Part shown: piece after piece, positions 10,321 through 20,323 of the stretch
How positions within the stretch are numbered: the stretch's first letter is position 1
Layout: each line of letters begins with the position of its first letter
Assembly (NCBI RefSeq): GCF_001422815.1
Contig: NZ_LMMP01000045.1
Location: forward strand, 188,504 to 252,503
Length of the DNA: 64,000 nt
DNA from: Methylobacterium sp. Leaf91
Lineage (GTDB): Bacteria > Pseudomonadota > Alphaproteobacteria > Rhizobiales > Beijerinckiaceae
Direction of reading: 5' to 3'
Program-made: the position numbers and the translations under genes
Notes under the pieces: generated by a model
What the model saw: the letters and a program-made list of their open reading frames with translations, nothing else
Database searches by the model: none
Told to the model about the DNA's origin: nothing

Positions 10321-10625
10321 CGGCCGAGATCCCGCTTGAGGGCGGCAGTCAGTTCGTCGAAACGGCCGTTGGCACGCTGGACGTAAATGCCGGTGAGGAT
10401 GAAGGCGAAGACAATCACGGCGACGCCGAGGACCAAGCCCAACGAGGTCGTGGCGCTCCCGACCTTCATGGCGAGCAGCGATTTGTCGAAGGCGATGAGG
10501 CCGATGAAGCCGAAATAGACGAGCAGCATCGCGATGGTCAGCGTCCAGCCGAAGCGGGTCCGCTCGTGGACGAGTTCCTTGAAACGCGGATTCTGCGCGA
10601 TCCGCGCAGTCTCGATATCGGACAT
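10317..10625 (-). CDS. DUF485 membrane protein (YjcH-like)
   Basis: A 102-residue protein from the ATG at 10625 with two transmembrane segments: [22 protein letters not shown], and [20 protein letters not shown] followed by [11 protein letters not shown]. This is the DUF485/YjcH family, which accompanies ActP symporters and is thought to act as an accessory subunit. It overlaps actP by 4 bp and follows acs by 234 bp. The longer in-frame extension to 10859 has no family resemblance and is left out. Confidence 0.9.
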   Translation of the reverse strand: MSDIETARIAQNPRFKELVHERTRFGWTLTIAMLLVYFGFIGLIAFDKSLLAMKVGSATTSLGLVLGVAVIVFAFILTGIYVQRANGRFDELTAALKRDLGR

Positions 10626-10809
10626 GGCGTAACTTTCCCTGAAGCTTCGGCCCTTCTGAACGGGGCCTCGGTCTTGGCGAATACTATGGCGATGGGAGGC
10701 GAGCGCGTGCGATGCCGCCGAACCTGTCTCGTGTCGCGAGGCGTGCCGGCGCAAGCGCCGCACGGTCACGATATCGTCAGGACAGGCGGGAGAGGCGGCT
10801 GAAAATGCG

Positions 10810-10839
10810 AGCGGCGCACCTCCTTCGAGATGCGCCGCT
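10810..10839 (-). terminator. Hairpin after acs, possible terminator or attenuator
   Basis: A 9-bp GC-rich stem (AGCGGCGCA, 10810-10818, with TGCGCCGCT, 10831-10839) lies 20 bp past the acs stop in the acs-yjcH gap. On the minus strand it is followed by CGCATTTTC, a weak T-tract. It may reduce rather than stop readthrough into the permease genes. Confidence 0.5.
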
Positions 10840-10859
10840 TCCTTGTGCGAGGCCCGCAA

Positions 10860-12809
<1,950 letters not shown>

Positions 12810-12977
12810 GACGTTTTCCCTACTGGTGCCCGATCGTATCGCGAAAACCGCGCAGCCGGGACTTCCAACTCGTTCTTAGGCGCAGGAACAGTCCTATCGC
12901 AAGCGCGAAGGGGGCGGATGCACCTGCGTCCGCACCCCCAATTTGGGCAATACTCTCGATCCATGATCGGCCGGCTG

Positions 12978-13241
12978 TCAGTTGCAGCCGATACAGATTC
13001 CCTTGATCCCCGAACCTTCGGTCTCGCCCTTCTTGCGGGCCTCATCGGGGGGTAGCCGGGTGTCGGGCGCAGCTGCGGCGCCGGGCGGCTTGGTGACGCC
13101 GGTCGGAGCAATATTTCGGAACGAGCCCGCCGATTCCAGGTTCTGACCGGTCGTCTGCGACGGACCCGCCGTTTGGGCTAGGACGCTTGTCGCTCCGGAT
13201 ATGAGCAGGCCAGCGAAAAGAAGCCTGAGGGTTATGTGCAT
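12978..13241 (-). CDS. Small secreted hypothetical protein
   Basis: An 87-residue protein whose ATG at 13241 is preceded by GGAGAAACCCC, a good ribosome site. It opens with a signal peptide (MHITLRLLFAGLLISGATSVLAQ). The mature part is short, Pro- and Gly-rich, and ends in GIKGICIGCN with two cysteines three residues apart. The cysteine pair could form a disulfide or bind metal, but no family is recognised. It lies 168 bp beyond the acs start on the same strand and is probably an independent unit. Confidence 0.65.
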   Translation of the reverse strand: MHITLRLLFAGLLISGATSVLAQTAGPSQTTGQNLESAGSFRNIAPTGVTKPPGAAAAPDTRLPPDEARKKGETEGSGIKGICIGCN

Positions 13242-13331
13242 GGGGTTTCTCCAAGACCTACCTGGAGAACGGGTGGCGCTTGCCTGGGTTGCCGACCAGC
13301 AAGCGTTCGCACCCACGTGAGAATACCCGTT

Positions 13332-13460
13332 TCAGGGAGGCGAACCACCTGGCTCGGTACGCGGCGGCAGTGTCGGCTTGGCCCTTTGGGACTCGGCCAC
13401 TATCGCATCGAGGCGAGATTGCTCGATATCGGTCAACCGACGCATGACGTGTCTCGTCAT
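13332..13460 (-). CDS. Candidate small protein (42 aa)
   Basis: An open frame of 43 codons running from the ATG at 13460 to a TGA at 13332. It begins MTRHVMRRLTDIEQSRLDAI and ends in a Pro-rich tail. The first two-thirds would form a charged amphipathic helix and codon choice looks coding-like. The ribosome site is weak (AGG about ten bases upstream), and a second in-frame ATG is at codon 6. It sits between the histidine kinase stop and the small secreted protein, on the same strand. I can support it only as a candidate. Confidence 0.35.
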   Translation of the reverse strand: MTRHVMRRLTDIEQSRLDAIVAESQRAKPTLPPRTEPGGSPP

Positions 13461-13586
13461 GACGCTCGTACCTAATCTGGCTCGCCGACGGTCGCCGCTA
13501 GGCGATCGCCCAAGGGCACGCGGCGTCGTGCCGGTCCACCATGCCTGATGCGTTTCCGCCAGACGAGCCTGGGCTCGCCACGCTGA

Positions 13587-16511
13587 TCACGCCGTTCTGA
13601 CCGCCGCCTGCGGTGGAAACAGCATTTCCACCAGGGTGCCTTCATCCTTCCGGCTCTCGATGCGGAAGCGGCCATGATTGGCCTCGACGAGCGCCTTCGT
13701 GAGCGGCAGACCGAGGCCGGTTCCGGTGCTTCGTCCGTCCGCACGTCCCCTGGCCGAGGCCGCCACGGCGATCTGACGGAACGGTTCGAGGGCGGTCTCT
13801 ACCTCGTCGGGGGTCATCCCGATTCCAGTGTCGCGGACCCTGAGGGCGATCTCGCCACGATCCGCCATGGTGGTGGAGACGATGACCTGTCCGCCAGCCT
13901 CGGTGAAGGCGATGGCGTTGGCGATGATATTGAGCGCAGCCTGCCGTACCGAGCGCTCGTCCGCGACCAGCATCGGCAGGTCGTCGGAGAAACTCGTCCG
14001 TACGACGATTCGATCGCGCATCGCCTGCGGCTGCAGCATCGCGACGCAATGGGTGACGACGTCGTTGAGGGGGACCTCAACGAAGGTCAGGTCGAGGCGG
14101 CCGGCTTCGATCTTTGCAAGGTCGAGCAGGTCGTTGACGAGACTGAGGACGTGCGTTCCTGAAGCGTGGATGTCGCCCAGATAGTCGCGGTAGCGCTCGT
14201 GGCCAACCGGACCGAACGGTTCGGCTAGCATCATATCGGCGAAGCCGAGGATGCCGTTCATCGGCGTGCGGATCTCGTGGCTGATCCGGGCGAGGAAATC
14301 CGATTTGCGTGCGCTGGCATATTCCGCAGCCTGCCGTGCGTTCGACGTTTCCGCTTCGATACGTCTGGTGGCGCGAACGTCCCGCACGGTCATGACCATG
14401 CGGCCGTCGTCCCGACCGGCGAGGGGGGTCACCTTGATCAGCAGCGGAGACATGCCGGCGGCGGTGCGACCGATCACATCCGGGGTCGCTTGCGCGAGGA
14501 CGGTTTGCCCCGAACCGGCTATGCCATGGACGCTGGCGAGCACTGCTACCGCGCTTTCCGCTGCGAACAGGCTGAGGATGGCGGCACCGACGACTTCGCG
14601 CGGGTCGAGGCCGAAGGTCGTTGCCGCGCTGCGGTTGAGCCCGATGATCCGCCCATTCCGGTCGAGGGTGATGACTCCGTCATCGAGGCTGTCGAGAACG
14701 GCCTGCGCATCGGCGGCTCGGGCTCCCGCGAAGGCGTCGGCGATCTGCAGGGCAACGCGCTCACGGCCAGGCTCACCGGCAACGGCGTCGCGGATGAGGA
14801 GAAGGTGAGCCGGTGCGCCGCGCCAATCGAGCTCGGAGGCCTGCATGTCGACGCTCAGGCGGTGCCCCGAGGCGGCGGTGAGGATGGCGGGTGTGCCGTT
14901 GATCTTCCGCTCGTGCGGGACGAGGCCGCCGAACAGCTTGCCGATGCCGCCCGATGCCGCCAGTTCGGCCAGATCGGCGAAGCCCGCCATCGCCAGCAGG
15001 TGGCTGTTGGCGAACAGGACGCTGTCGCCGCGATAGACCATCACGCCGCCGGGCACCCGCTCCAGCGTCGCGCTGACGGCGGCATTGGGGTCTTCCGATG
15101 CAGGCTCCGCGAACCGCGTCATCGCCGTGGGAAACGGAGTCACAGAACCGCCGGTGGCGCGCTCGTCGCCGGTCCTGGCCTCCGAAACCTCATCGTCGGG
15201 CGTGCTATCGCCTGCGAAGCGCGCGCCCAGGGCCCGCGCGATTTCGCGGAACGCTGCATGTTCGTTGCTGGACAAATGCGGGTCGTGCAACGGTGTCCAG
15301 GCGTCTTCGTCAGTCGTAGGGGGCTCTGTTCCGGTCGCAGACCGTTCGGTCGTTTCTTCCCCTGACGGCTCCACGTTGAGGAGGGCGAGGGAGGAATCTC
15401 CTTCCGCAGCAGCGGCCGGATCATCACCGATCGTCGCAAAAGCGGGTTCCGCCACGGGCAGAGCTGATGTTTCTTCGTTTCTCGCCGAGTCCGTTTTTCT
15501 CGCCGAGTCCATGGCGCTGAGCTCCATGGCCGTTGGCGTCACAGCCTCGGCAGTATCGGCAGATGCTCCATCATCGGGCTCCACCTCCGATACAGGCTGA
15601 TCGCCAGGATGCAGGTCGGTGATGATGTCCGCATGTTCTGGGCCCACCGACCCACTCTCCGATGACGCGGTTGAAGACCGCACCATGGCGAAGCCGTTGA
15701 ACCCGGTGAACTCGGCTGCCCCACGCTGGATCGGAGTGCCGGATATGTCGAGATCCATCGCGCCCGGCATGCCATCGGCCTGCAGCGTGACGGAAATTGC
15801 ACGAAAGGTCCGGCGCTGGGCCAAGGCCTGCAGGAGCCCTTCCGCGTCGAGCAGCGTGCGCGTGTGTGATAGCGCAGCCCAGGTCCTTCCGATCAGTACG
15901 GGTTTGACTGCGGCGGCGGCGGGGCCGGAAATGTCCGTGAGCCTGTCCTCGGCGTCGCTTTTCCAGGTTACGCGCCCAGTCCGCACCGCGCGGCTGTCCA
16001 ATGGTGCGGACGTGTCTTCGAAGGCGGAAGGACGCGGCTCAGGTGCTGCCGTCGGATCGGCCTGTGCGCGCTCCTGTTCGCCTGCGCCTTTCTGGGGCAA
16101 GGCTCGGTGGCCCGGCAGGCGATCGAGGACCGCCACGATCACGCAATTACGACCCGATGCATCCTTGGTCCGCAAAGCAAGGCAGGTCGTGGCCTGTCCG
16201 AGACGCCGCGTGTCGAATCGCAGCTTCATCAGCGATGGCCGATCCAGCGGCAGGGCGCGCGGACGAATTTGTTCGCCCATGCGAATCGCGTCGTCGATCC
16301 GGCCCGATTCGCCGTCGCTCAGAGACCGCGCAAGGCCATCCGCCGTCGAAGCCAGCAGGATTCGCTCCGCCGTACCGTCGAGCACAAGCCACACCGCGTC
16401 TGGGCCGCTCAGGCGAGCGCCAAACCGCGAATCACCGCTCCAGTGTCTAATAAGGTCGCCGAGGTCCGGTTCAGGGCCGGATATCGGTTCTTCAGCCCGT
16501 CTTTCGAACAT
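13587..16511 (-). CDS. PAS-containing sensor histidine kinase, PdhS/PleC-like
   Basis: A 974-residue protein with no obvious transmembrane segment, so probably cytoplasmic. About 1-480 is long and low in complexity, with acidic stretches. PAS-like segments follow at roughly 480-700, for example LDSLDDGVITLDRNGRIIGLN. The kinase core begins at SDFLARISHEIRTPMNG, with the phospho-accepting His near residue 745. The ATPase domain shows NIIANAIAFT (N box), VRDTGIGM (G1) and GTGLGLPL (G2). The run FGPVGHERYRDYLGDIHASG-HVLSLVNDLLDLAKIEAG is very like PdhS/PleC/DivJ kinases of Hyphomicrobiales, which control cell division and polarity through DivK. No response regulator is adjacent. Confidence 0.85.
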   Translation of the reverse strand: MFERRAEEPISGPEPDLGDLIRHWSGDSRFGARLSGPDAVWLVLDGTAERILLASTADGLARSLSDGESGRIDDAIRMGEQIRPRALPLDRPSLMKLRFDTRRLGQATTCLALRTKDASGRNCVIVAVLDRLPGHRALPQKGAGEQERAQADPTAAPEPRPSAFEDTSAPLDSRAVRTGRVTWKSDAEDRLTDISGPAAAAVKPVLIGRTWAALSHTRTLLDAEGLLQALAQRRTFRAISVTLQADGMPGAMDLDISGTPIQRGAAEFTGFNGFAMVRSSTASSESGSVGPEHADIITDLHPGDQPVSEVEPDDGASADTAEAVTPTAMELSAMDSARKTDSARNEETSALPVAEPAFATIGDDPAAAAEGDSSLALLNVEPSGEETTERSATGTEPPTTDEDAWTPLHDPHLSSNEHAAFREIARALGARFAGDSTPDDEVSEARTGDERATGGSVTPFPTAMTRFAEPASEDPNAAVSATLERVPGGVMVYRGDSVLFANSHLLAMAGFADLAELAASGGIGKLFGGLVPHERKINGTPAILTAASGHRLSVDMQASELDWRGAPAHLLLIRDAVAGEPGRERVALQIADAFAGARAADAQAVLDSLDDGVITLDRNGRIIGLNRSAATTFGLDPREVVGAAILSLFAAESAVAVLASVHGIAGSGQTVLAQATPDVIGRTAAGMSPLLIKVTPLAGRDDGRMVMTVRDVRATRRIEAETSNARQAAEYASARKSDFLARISHEIRTPMNGILGFADMMLAEPFGPVGHERYRDYLGDIHASGTHVLSLVNDLLDLAKIEAGRLDLTFVEVPLNDVVTHCVAMLQPQAMRDRIVVRTSFSDDLPMLVADERSVRQAALNIIANAIAFTEAGGQVIVSTTMADRGEIALRVRDTGIGMTPDEVETALEPFRQIAVAASARGRADGRSTGTGLGLPLTKALVEANHGRFRIESRKDEGTLVEMLFPPQAAVRTA

Positions 16512-16663
16512 TCGTACCCGTTTCGCGTGACACGTGAGTGATTCGCACCCTTTTTTAACCGCAACGCGCCGCGGATGTAGACACCAAGCGCCGCCGATGC
16601 GCGTTTACCTTTTGTCATCCTTAATGCCGTGATCGAGGGTGGCATAGAGCGGGCGCTGTGTTA

Positions 16664-16678
16664 TTGTGCAGCGCACAA
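16664..16678. promoter_or_regulatory. Palindrome upstream of the phasin gene
   Basis: A perfect 15-base palindrome, TTGTGC-AGC-GCACAA, ends 35 bp before the phasin start codon. It is rich in TGC/GCA, the kind of sequence reported for PhaR-type repressors of phasin genes. The link to PhaR is inference; no phaR gene is in the window. Confidence 0.4.
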
Positions 16679-16713
16679 CAAACGATCAACAAGCAAGTTC
16701 AGAGGAGACGGAC

Positions 16714-17202
16714 ATGAGCAACACCCCGAACTATGAAGTGCCCGCTGAAATGCGCGATTTCGCTGAGAAGAGCGTCGATCAGGCTCGTAAGGCCTTCGAC
16801 TCATTCATCGGCGCCGCTCGTCGCACCGCCGACACGGTCCAGGGTTCGGCCGACACGGCCCGTACCAGTGCACATGACGTCTCCGCGCGCGGCTTCGAGT
16901 TCGCCGAGCAGAACGTGAATGCCGCCTTCGACCTCGCCCAGAAGCTCGTTCGCTCGCGCGACTTGCAGGAAGCCATGCAGCATCAGGCTGAGTTCGTCCG
17001 CAGCCAGTTCGCCGCAATCCAGGCCCAGGCCAAGGAGTTCGGTGGCTTGGCGCAGAGTGCAATGCAGCAAGGCGCCGAGAAGGCCAAGGCAGCGATGCAG
17101 GAGACGGCTGAGAACACCCGCAAGGCGATGGAGCAGGGCACCGAGGCGGCTCGCAAGGCCGGCGCCGATGCCGAGCAAGCCATTCGCAACGCCAATTCCT
17201 GA
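16714..17202 (+). CDS. Phasin family protein
   Basis: A 162-residue, almost entirely helical protein with no Cys and no Trp, started at the ATG at 16714 behind AGAGGAGACGGAC. It matches the phasin_2 type: an N-terminal EMRDFAEKSVDQARKAFDSFIGAAR, a central FEFAEQNVNAAFDLAQKLVRSRDLQEA, and a C-terminal Ala/Lys/Glu-rich heptad region (about 110-160). Phasins coat polyhydroxyalkanoate granules and limit their size; some also act as chaperones. An upstream palindrome and a downstream intrinsic terminator suggest a monocistronic, regulated unit. Confidence 0.92.
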   Translation: MSNTPNYEVPAEMRDFAEKSVDQARKAFDSFIGAARRTADTVQGSADTARTSAHDVSARGFEFAEQNVNAAFDLAQKLVRSRDLQEAMQHQAEFVRSQFAAIQAQAKEFGGLAQSAMQQGAEKAKAAMQETAENTRKAMEQGTEAARKAGADAEQAIRNANS

Positions 17203-17242
17203 TATTTTCGAAATGCGACGGATCTGATCCGTCCGATGATAG

Positions 17243-17286
17243 AGGCCCGCCCCGCCCTCACGGTGAGGCGGGCCTTATTGTTTTTC
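17243..17286 (+). terminator. Intrinsic terminator after the phasin gene
   Basis: The arms AGGCCCGCC (17243-17251) and GGCGGGCCT (17267-17275) form a GC-rich stem, followed by TATTGTTTTTCT. It begins 41 bp past the phasin stop. Confidence 0.8.
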
Positions 17287-17471
17287 TGAAGATGGACGCG
17301 ATGACCCGGCTCGATATTCGGCTATTGACGCTCCCGGCCAAGCTGCCCTAGTCAAGTTTCGCCGCGCCAAGCGCGTGCCGTAAGCGTCTGACGTCAAGCA
17401 ACGCATTTTCCGATCCGTCTTCCGGTCGGTGTCAGCGCTGCCCCGGATTGCGGTACAGACGTCGGGTTTTC

Positions 17472-17732
17472 ATGAACCGCCTGCAATCGTTCAGCCTCCG
17501 CGGATGCCTGCCGCCGAGCAGTCAGTGGCTCATCATGCCGCTGGTGCTCTCGCTGCTGATGACGCTCGTCGTCTCGGCGATCTCCACCTACAAGACCTTG
17601 GGGGCCGATGCGGCTTTCCTCGAGCATTGGCCGCCGGCCTGGGCTTTGTCCTGGGTCGTGGCGTTCCCGACGCTTCTCCTGGTCCTGCCCCTGGTCCGCC
17701 GGATCGTCGGGTTCCTGGTCAGGCCCGCCTGA
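17472..17732 (+). CDS. DUF2798 family small membrane protein
   Basis: An 86-residue protein with two transmembrane helices: WLIMPLVLSLLMTLVVSAIST and ALSWVVAFPTLLLVLPLVRRIV. The pattern of a short protein with LPLVRRIVGFLV at the end fits DUF2798. Start ATG at 17472; the ribosome site is weak. Function unknown. The next gene begins 237 bp downstream on the same strand. Confidence 0.7.
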   Translation: MNRLQSFSLRGCLPPSSQWLIMPLVLSLLMTLVVSAISTYKTLGADAAFLEHWPPAWALSWVVAFPTLLLVLPLVRRIVGFLVRPA

Positions 17733-17969
17733 TGCGTGCCGTGCCCGTCCCGGATTTCGAATGTGCAGCTCGATGAGTCGCTCCCAACGATGATCCGAGC
17801 ATAAGCAGCGAGGGCGGAGGCAGGTTCTCAGACGAGCCGGCACGGCATATGAAACTGCCGTATCGCTCCTGAGACCTTGTCCGGGACGGTGCGGCAGTCC
17901 TGCTCGACAGTCTCAAGTCACCAAAGCTTAGGATGTCCACGCAGCGGAGATCGGGGGGAACGGGGATCG

Positions 17970-18137
17970 ATGACCATCAAGCCGGGTGATTACGTGGGGT
18001 CTGACGACAACGAGGCGACAATGACCGTCGTCGAGATCGTGGACGACAAGGCCCTGTGCCGCTGGTTCGTGGATGGCGACGTCGACGGCGACGAACTGGA
18101 AGCGTGGCTGCCGATCGCCTCCCTCACAGTTCTTTGA
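17970..18137 (+). CDS. Small DUF2158/YodC-like protein
   Basis: A 55-residue acidic protein started at the ATG at 17970, just after a purine-rich GGGGGGAACGGGGAT. The pattern IKPGDYV, then TMTVVEI, then ALCRWFVDGD resembles the YodC/DUF2158 family (GD-V, MTV, C-WF), an uncharacterised SH3-like fold. Assignment is from motif memory only. It stands between the DUF2798 gene and a small secreted protein. Confidence 0.6.
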   Translation: MTIKPGDYVGSDDNEATMTVVEIVDDKALCRWFVDGDVDGDELEAWLPIASLTVL

Positions 18138-18278
18138 AAGGTCCTCATTCGCCGGTGCCGTAGTCCCGTCGGCGACGGCAGCGAACGAGGTGCGACACGG
18201 CGCTTGCACCGCGACGGCCGGTCTCCTAACCCTGGCGCCCCGCCCGGATTTCGGGCTCGTCGAAGAGGGCGAACCTTC

Positions 18279-18608
18279 ATGCGACCTGCTTTTTTGCGCG
18301 CCGCCCAGCGTTTCGGCCTGTTGGCCCTCGCTCTGGCCGGTGTGCTATCCGCTGGCGCCGCCAGCGCCCAGTATGACGACGGCTACTACCGCCCCGCGCC
18401 CCGGCGCGACTATTACGAGGATCGCGGGCCCCCGCCCCGCCGGGCCGTCGGCTTGAACTGCGATGCTGTCCAGTCGGGAATCAGCGGCCTGCAGCCCTTT
18501 TCCTGCCCGCTGCCCGGACCTCGTCCCCTCGGGGCGCGCTGTTTCTGCGACATGCCGATCGCGTCCTTCAGTTCACCGCAGACTGCGGTGGGACGTGTCG
18601 TCCCGTAA
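18279..18608 (+). CDS. Small secreted hypothetical protein
   Basis: A 109-residue protein with a clear signal peptide (MRPAFLRAAQRFG, hydrophobic core, ASA-Q) from the ATG at 18279. The mature N-terminus is Tyr-, Arg- and Pro-rich (QYDDGYYRPAPRRDYYEDR). The C-terminal half has four Cys (LNCDAV, FSCPLPG, ARCFCDMP) that could form two disulfides. No family is recognised beyond similarity in style to rhizobial periplasmic hypotheticals. A strong bidirectional hairpin follows the stop. Confidence 0.65.
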   Translation: MRPAFLRAAQRFGLLALALAGVLSAGAASAQYDDGYYRPAPRRDYYEDRGPPPRRAVGLNCDAVQSGISGLQPFSCPLPGPRPLGARCFCDMPIASFSSPQTAVGRVVP

Positions 18609-18625
18609 GGGTCGAACCGGAAAGA

Positions 18626-18663
18626 AACAACGCCGCGCCATCCTGGGATGACGCGGCGTTGTT
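18626..18663. terminator. Bidirectional terminator between convergent genes
   Basis: A 12-bp perfect stem (18626-18637 with 18652-18663), continued by an inner catcc/ggatg stem, lies between the secreted protein stop at 18608 and the L,D-transpeptidase stop at 18681. It is symmetrical and can act on both transcripts. Confidence 0.75.
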
Positions 18664-18680
18664 CTGCAGAGACGTGGAAT

Positions 18681-19334
18681 TCAGTTGAGGACGACGACCT
18701 TGGCGCCTACTTTCACGCGCTCGTAAAGGTCGGTGACGTCGTCATTGGTCATCCGGATACAACCTGACGAAACTGCCTGACCGATCGTGTCGGGCTCGTT
18801 GGATCCGTGGATCCGGTACTCCGTATTGCCGATATACATGGCGCGGGCGCCCAGAGGGTTCTCCACACCACCCGCCATGTAGCGCGGCAGGTCGGGGCGG
18901 CGGGCGATCATTGCGGCCGGGGGCGTCCATGACGGCCATTCGCGCTTGGCGGTAACGGTCTTCGTGCCTGACCAAGTGAAGCCGGGACGACCGACGCCAA
19001 CGCCGTAGCGGATAGCTTCACCGTTCGGCAGAACGAAGTAGAGACGCCGTTCGGCGGTCGAGACGACGATCGTGCCAGGCTTGTATGCGCCGCGGAAGGT
19101 TACGATCTCGCGCGGGATTGGTGAGACCTGGGCCTGCGGAGCTGCTTGCGCGCCCTGACCGACGGTGCCCTGATAGCCATAAGGGTCGTAGGAGGGCTGG
19201 CTGTACTCGGTCTCGGGATAGTAATCGTCGCCCCCCGTTCCGAACGGATCGTAGGAGGAGGCGGCGAGAGCGGGGGTGGAAGCGAGGATGCAAGCACCCA
19301 TCATGCCTGCAAAAGCGGTCGCCAACGTCTTCAT
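18681..19334 (-). CDS. L,D-transpeptidase (YkuD domain)
   Basis: A 217-residue secreted enzyme from the ATG at 19334, with signal peptide MKTLATAFAGMMGACILASTPALA. The mature N-terminus is Tyr/Pro-rich and low in complexity (about 25-85). The YkuD domain follows, from EIVTFRGAYKPGTIVVSTAERRLYFVL. The active site is IHGSNEPDTIGQAVSSGCIRM, with the catalytic Cys near residue 192 and the preceding His and Gly conserved. Such enzymes make 3-3 cross-links in peptidoglycan or attach proteins to it. The domain covers nearly the whole mature protein, as in the short alphaproteobacterial family. Confidence 0.9.
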   Translation of the reverse strand: MKTLATAFAGMMGACILASTPALAASSYDPFGTGGDDYYPETEYSQPSYDPYGYQGTVGQGAQAAPQAQVSPIPREIVTFRGAYKPGTIVVSTAERRLYFVLPNGEAIRYGVGVGRPGFTWSGTKTVTAKREWPSWTPPAAMIARRPDLPRYMAGGVENPLGARAMYIGNTEYRIHGSNEPDTIGQAVSSGCIRMTNDDVTDLYERVKVGAKVVVLN

Positions 19335-19444
19335 GGTCGGATGCCTTACCTGTGCGGTAACCTTTGCTATACAAGCGTAGGCGTAGGCGCGTGGTTCCAC
19401 CCCCGGTCGCAGATTTCGCGTCTCGTTAACGTGAGCTTATGAAT

Positions 19445-20251
19445 TTAGTACACCTCGTCCGTATGCACGTCGAAACGGGCAAGGTGCGAATAACCAAAGT
19501 TGGTGGTGATCGCGACATCAGTGGCATCGCGACCGCGCGCCATGACGATGCGGCCGATCCGTGGTGTATTGTGACGGGCGTCGAATGTGTACCAGCGCCC
19601 GTCCAGATACACTTCGAACCATGCCGAAAAATCCATCGGGTCCGGCACTGGCGGGATGCCGATATCGCCGAGATAACCGGTGCAGTAGCGCGCCGGGATG
19701 TTCATGCATCGGCAGAAAGCAACCGCCAGATGGGCGAAGTCGCGGCAGACGCCCTGGCGCTGCATGAAACCGTCCCAGGCCGTGCGCGTGGCATCGGCGA
19801 GCATGTAGTCGAACCGGATGCGGTCGTGAACGTAGTCGCAGATCGCCTGGACCCTCGACCAGCCAGGCATCGTCCCTCCGAAGAGGGACCAGGCCGTCTC
19901 AGACAGCTTGTCGGTGTCGCAATAGCGGCTACCGAGGAGATAGACGAGGACATCGCTCGGCAGGTTCTGTACGTCGATCTGTTGCGCATGCGGAGCGTAT
20001 TCGTCCGGCAATCCGGAATCGTAAACGGTAAAATCGGCCGAGATGTCGAGACGGCCAACCGGAGTGACGATGCGCGTGCAGATGTTGTCGTAGACGTCCC
20101 GATATTCCTGGAAAGGTATCGGCGGGTTGAAGCTGATGACGTGTGGGGTCATCACATCCGGCATGCGTGATGGATGCACGCTCAGTTCAAGAATCATGGG
20201 CGTCGGCTGAACCGATTCGAAGGCGATGTCGAACCCAGTCCTGATCTTCAT
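19445..20251 (-). CDS. Transglutaminase-like family protein lacking the usual catalytic His
   Basis: A 268-residue protein from the ATG at 20251. The N-terminal half (about 1-140) is beta-rich, typical of bacterial transglutaminase-like proteins (COG1305 type). The core has the nucleophile motif QGVCRDFAHLAVAFCR and the Asp-containing WYTFDARHN. Where most relatives have HAW, this one reads DFSAWFEVYLDG, so the His of the Cys-His-Asp triad is Ser. This may be a subfamily trait with another His nearby serving instead (DARHN). It lies 72 bp downstream of a second transglutaminase-like gene on the same strand. Confidence 0.8.
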   Translation of the reverse strand: MKIRTGFDIAFESVQPTPMILELSVHPSRMPDVMTPHVISFNPPIPFQEYRDVYDNICTRIVTPVGRLDISADFTVYDSGLPDEYAPHAQQIDVQNLPSDVLVYLLGSRYCDTDKLSETAWSLFGGTMPGWSRVQAICDYVHDRIRFDYMLADATRTAWDGFMQRQGVCRDFAHLAVAFCRCMNIPARYCTGYLGDIGIPPVPDPMDFSAWFEVYLDGRWYTFDARHNTPRIGRIVMARGRDATDVAITTNFGYSHLARFDVHTDEVY

Positions 20252-20323
20252 CGTATTGGCCCCATGTCTGAAAAAATATGATTTGAACCCAGCCGCCATC
20301 TGATGGCAGCGGAATGAACGTCA

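Noticed and set aside
13269-13293. GCAAC-N16-CGTT on the minus strand upstream of the small secreted protein at 12978-13241
   Set aside because: One mismatch in the -35 element and no other sign of stress control; not strong enough to call a promoter.
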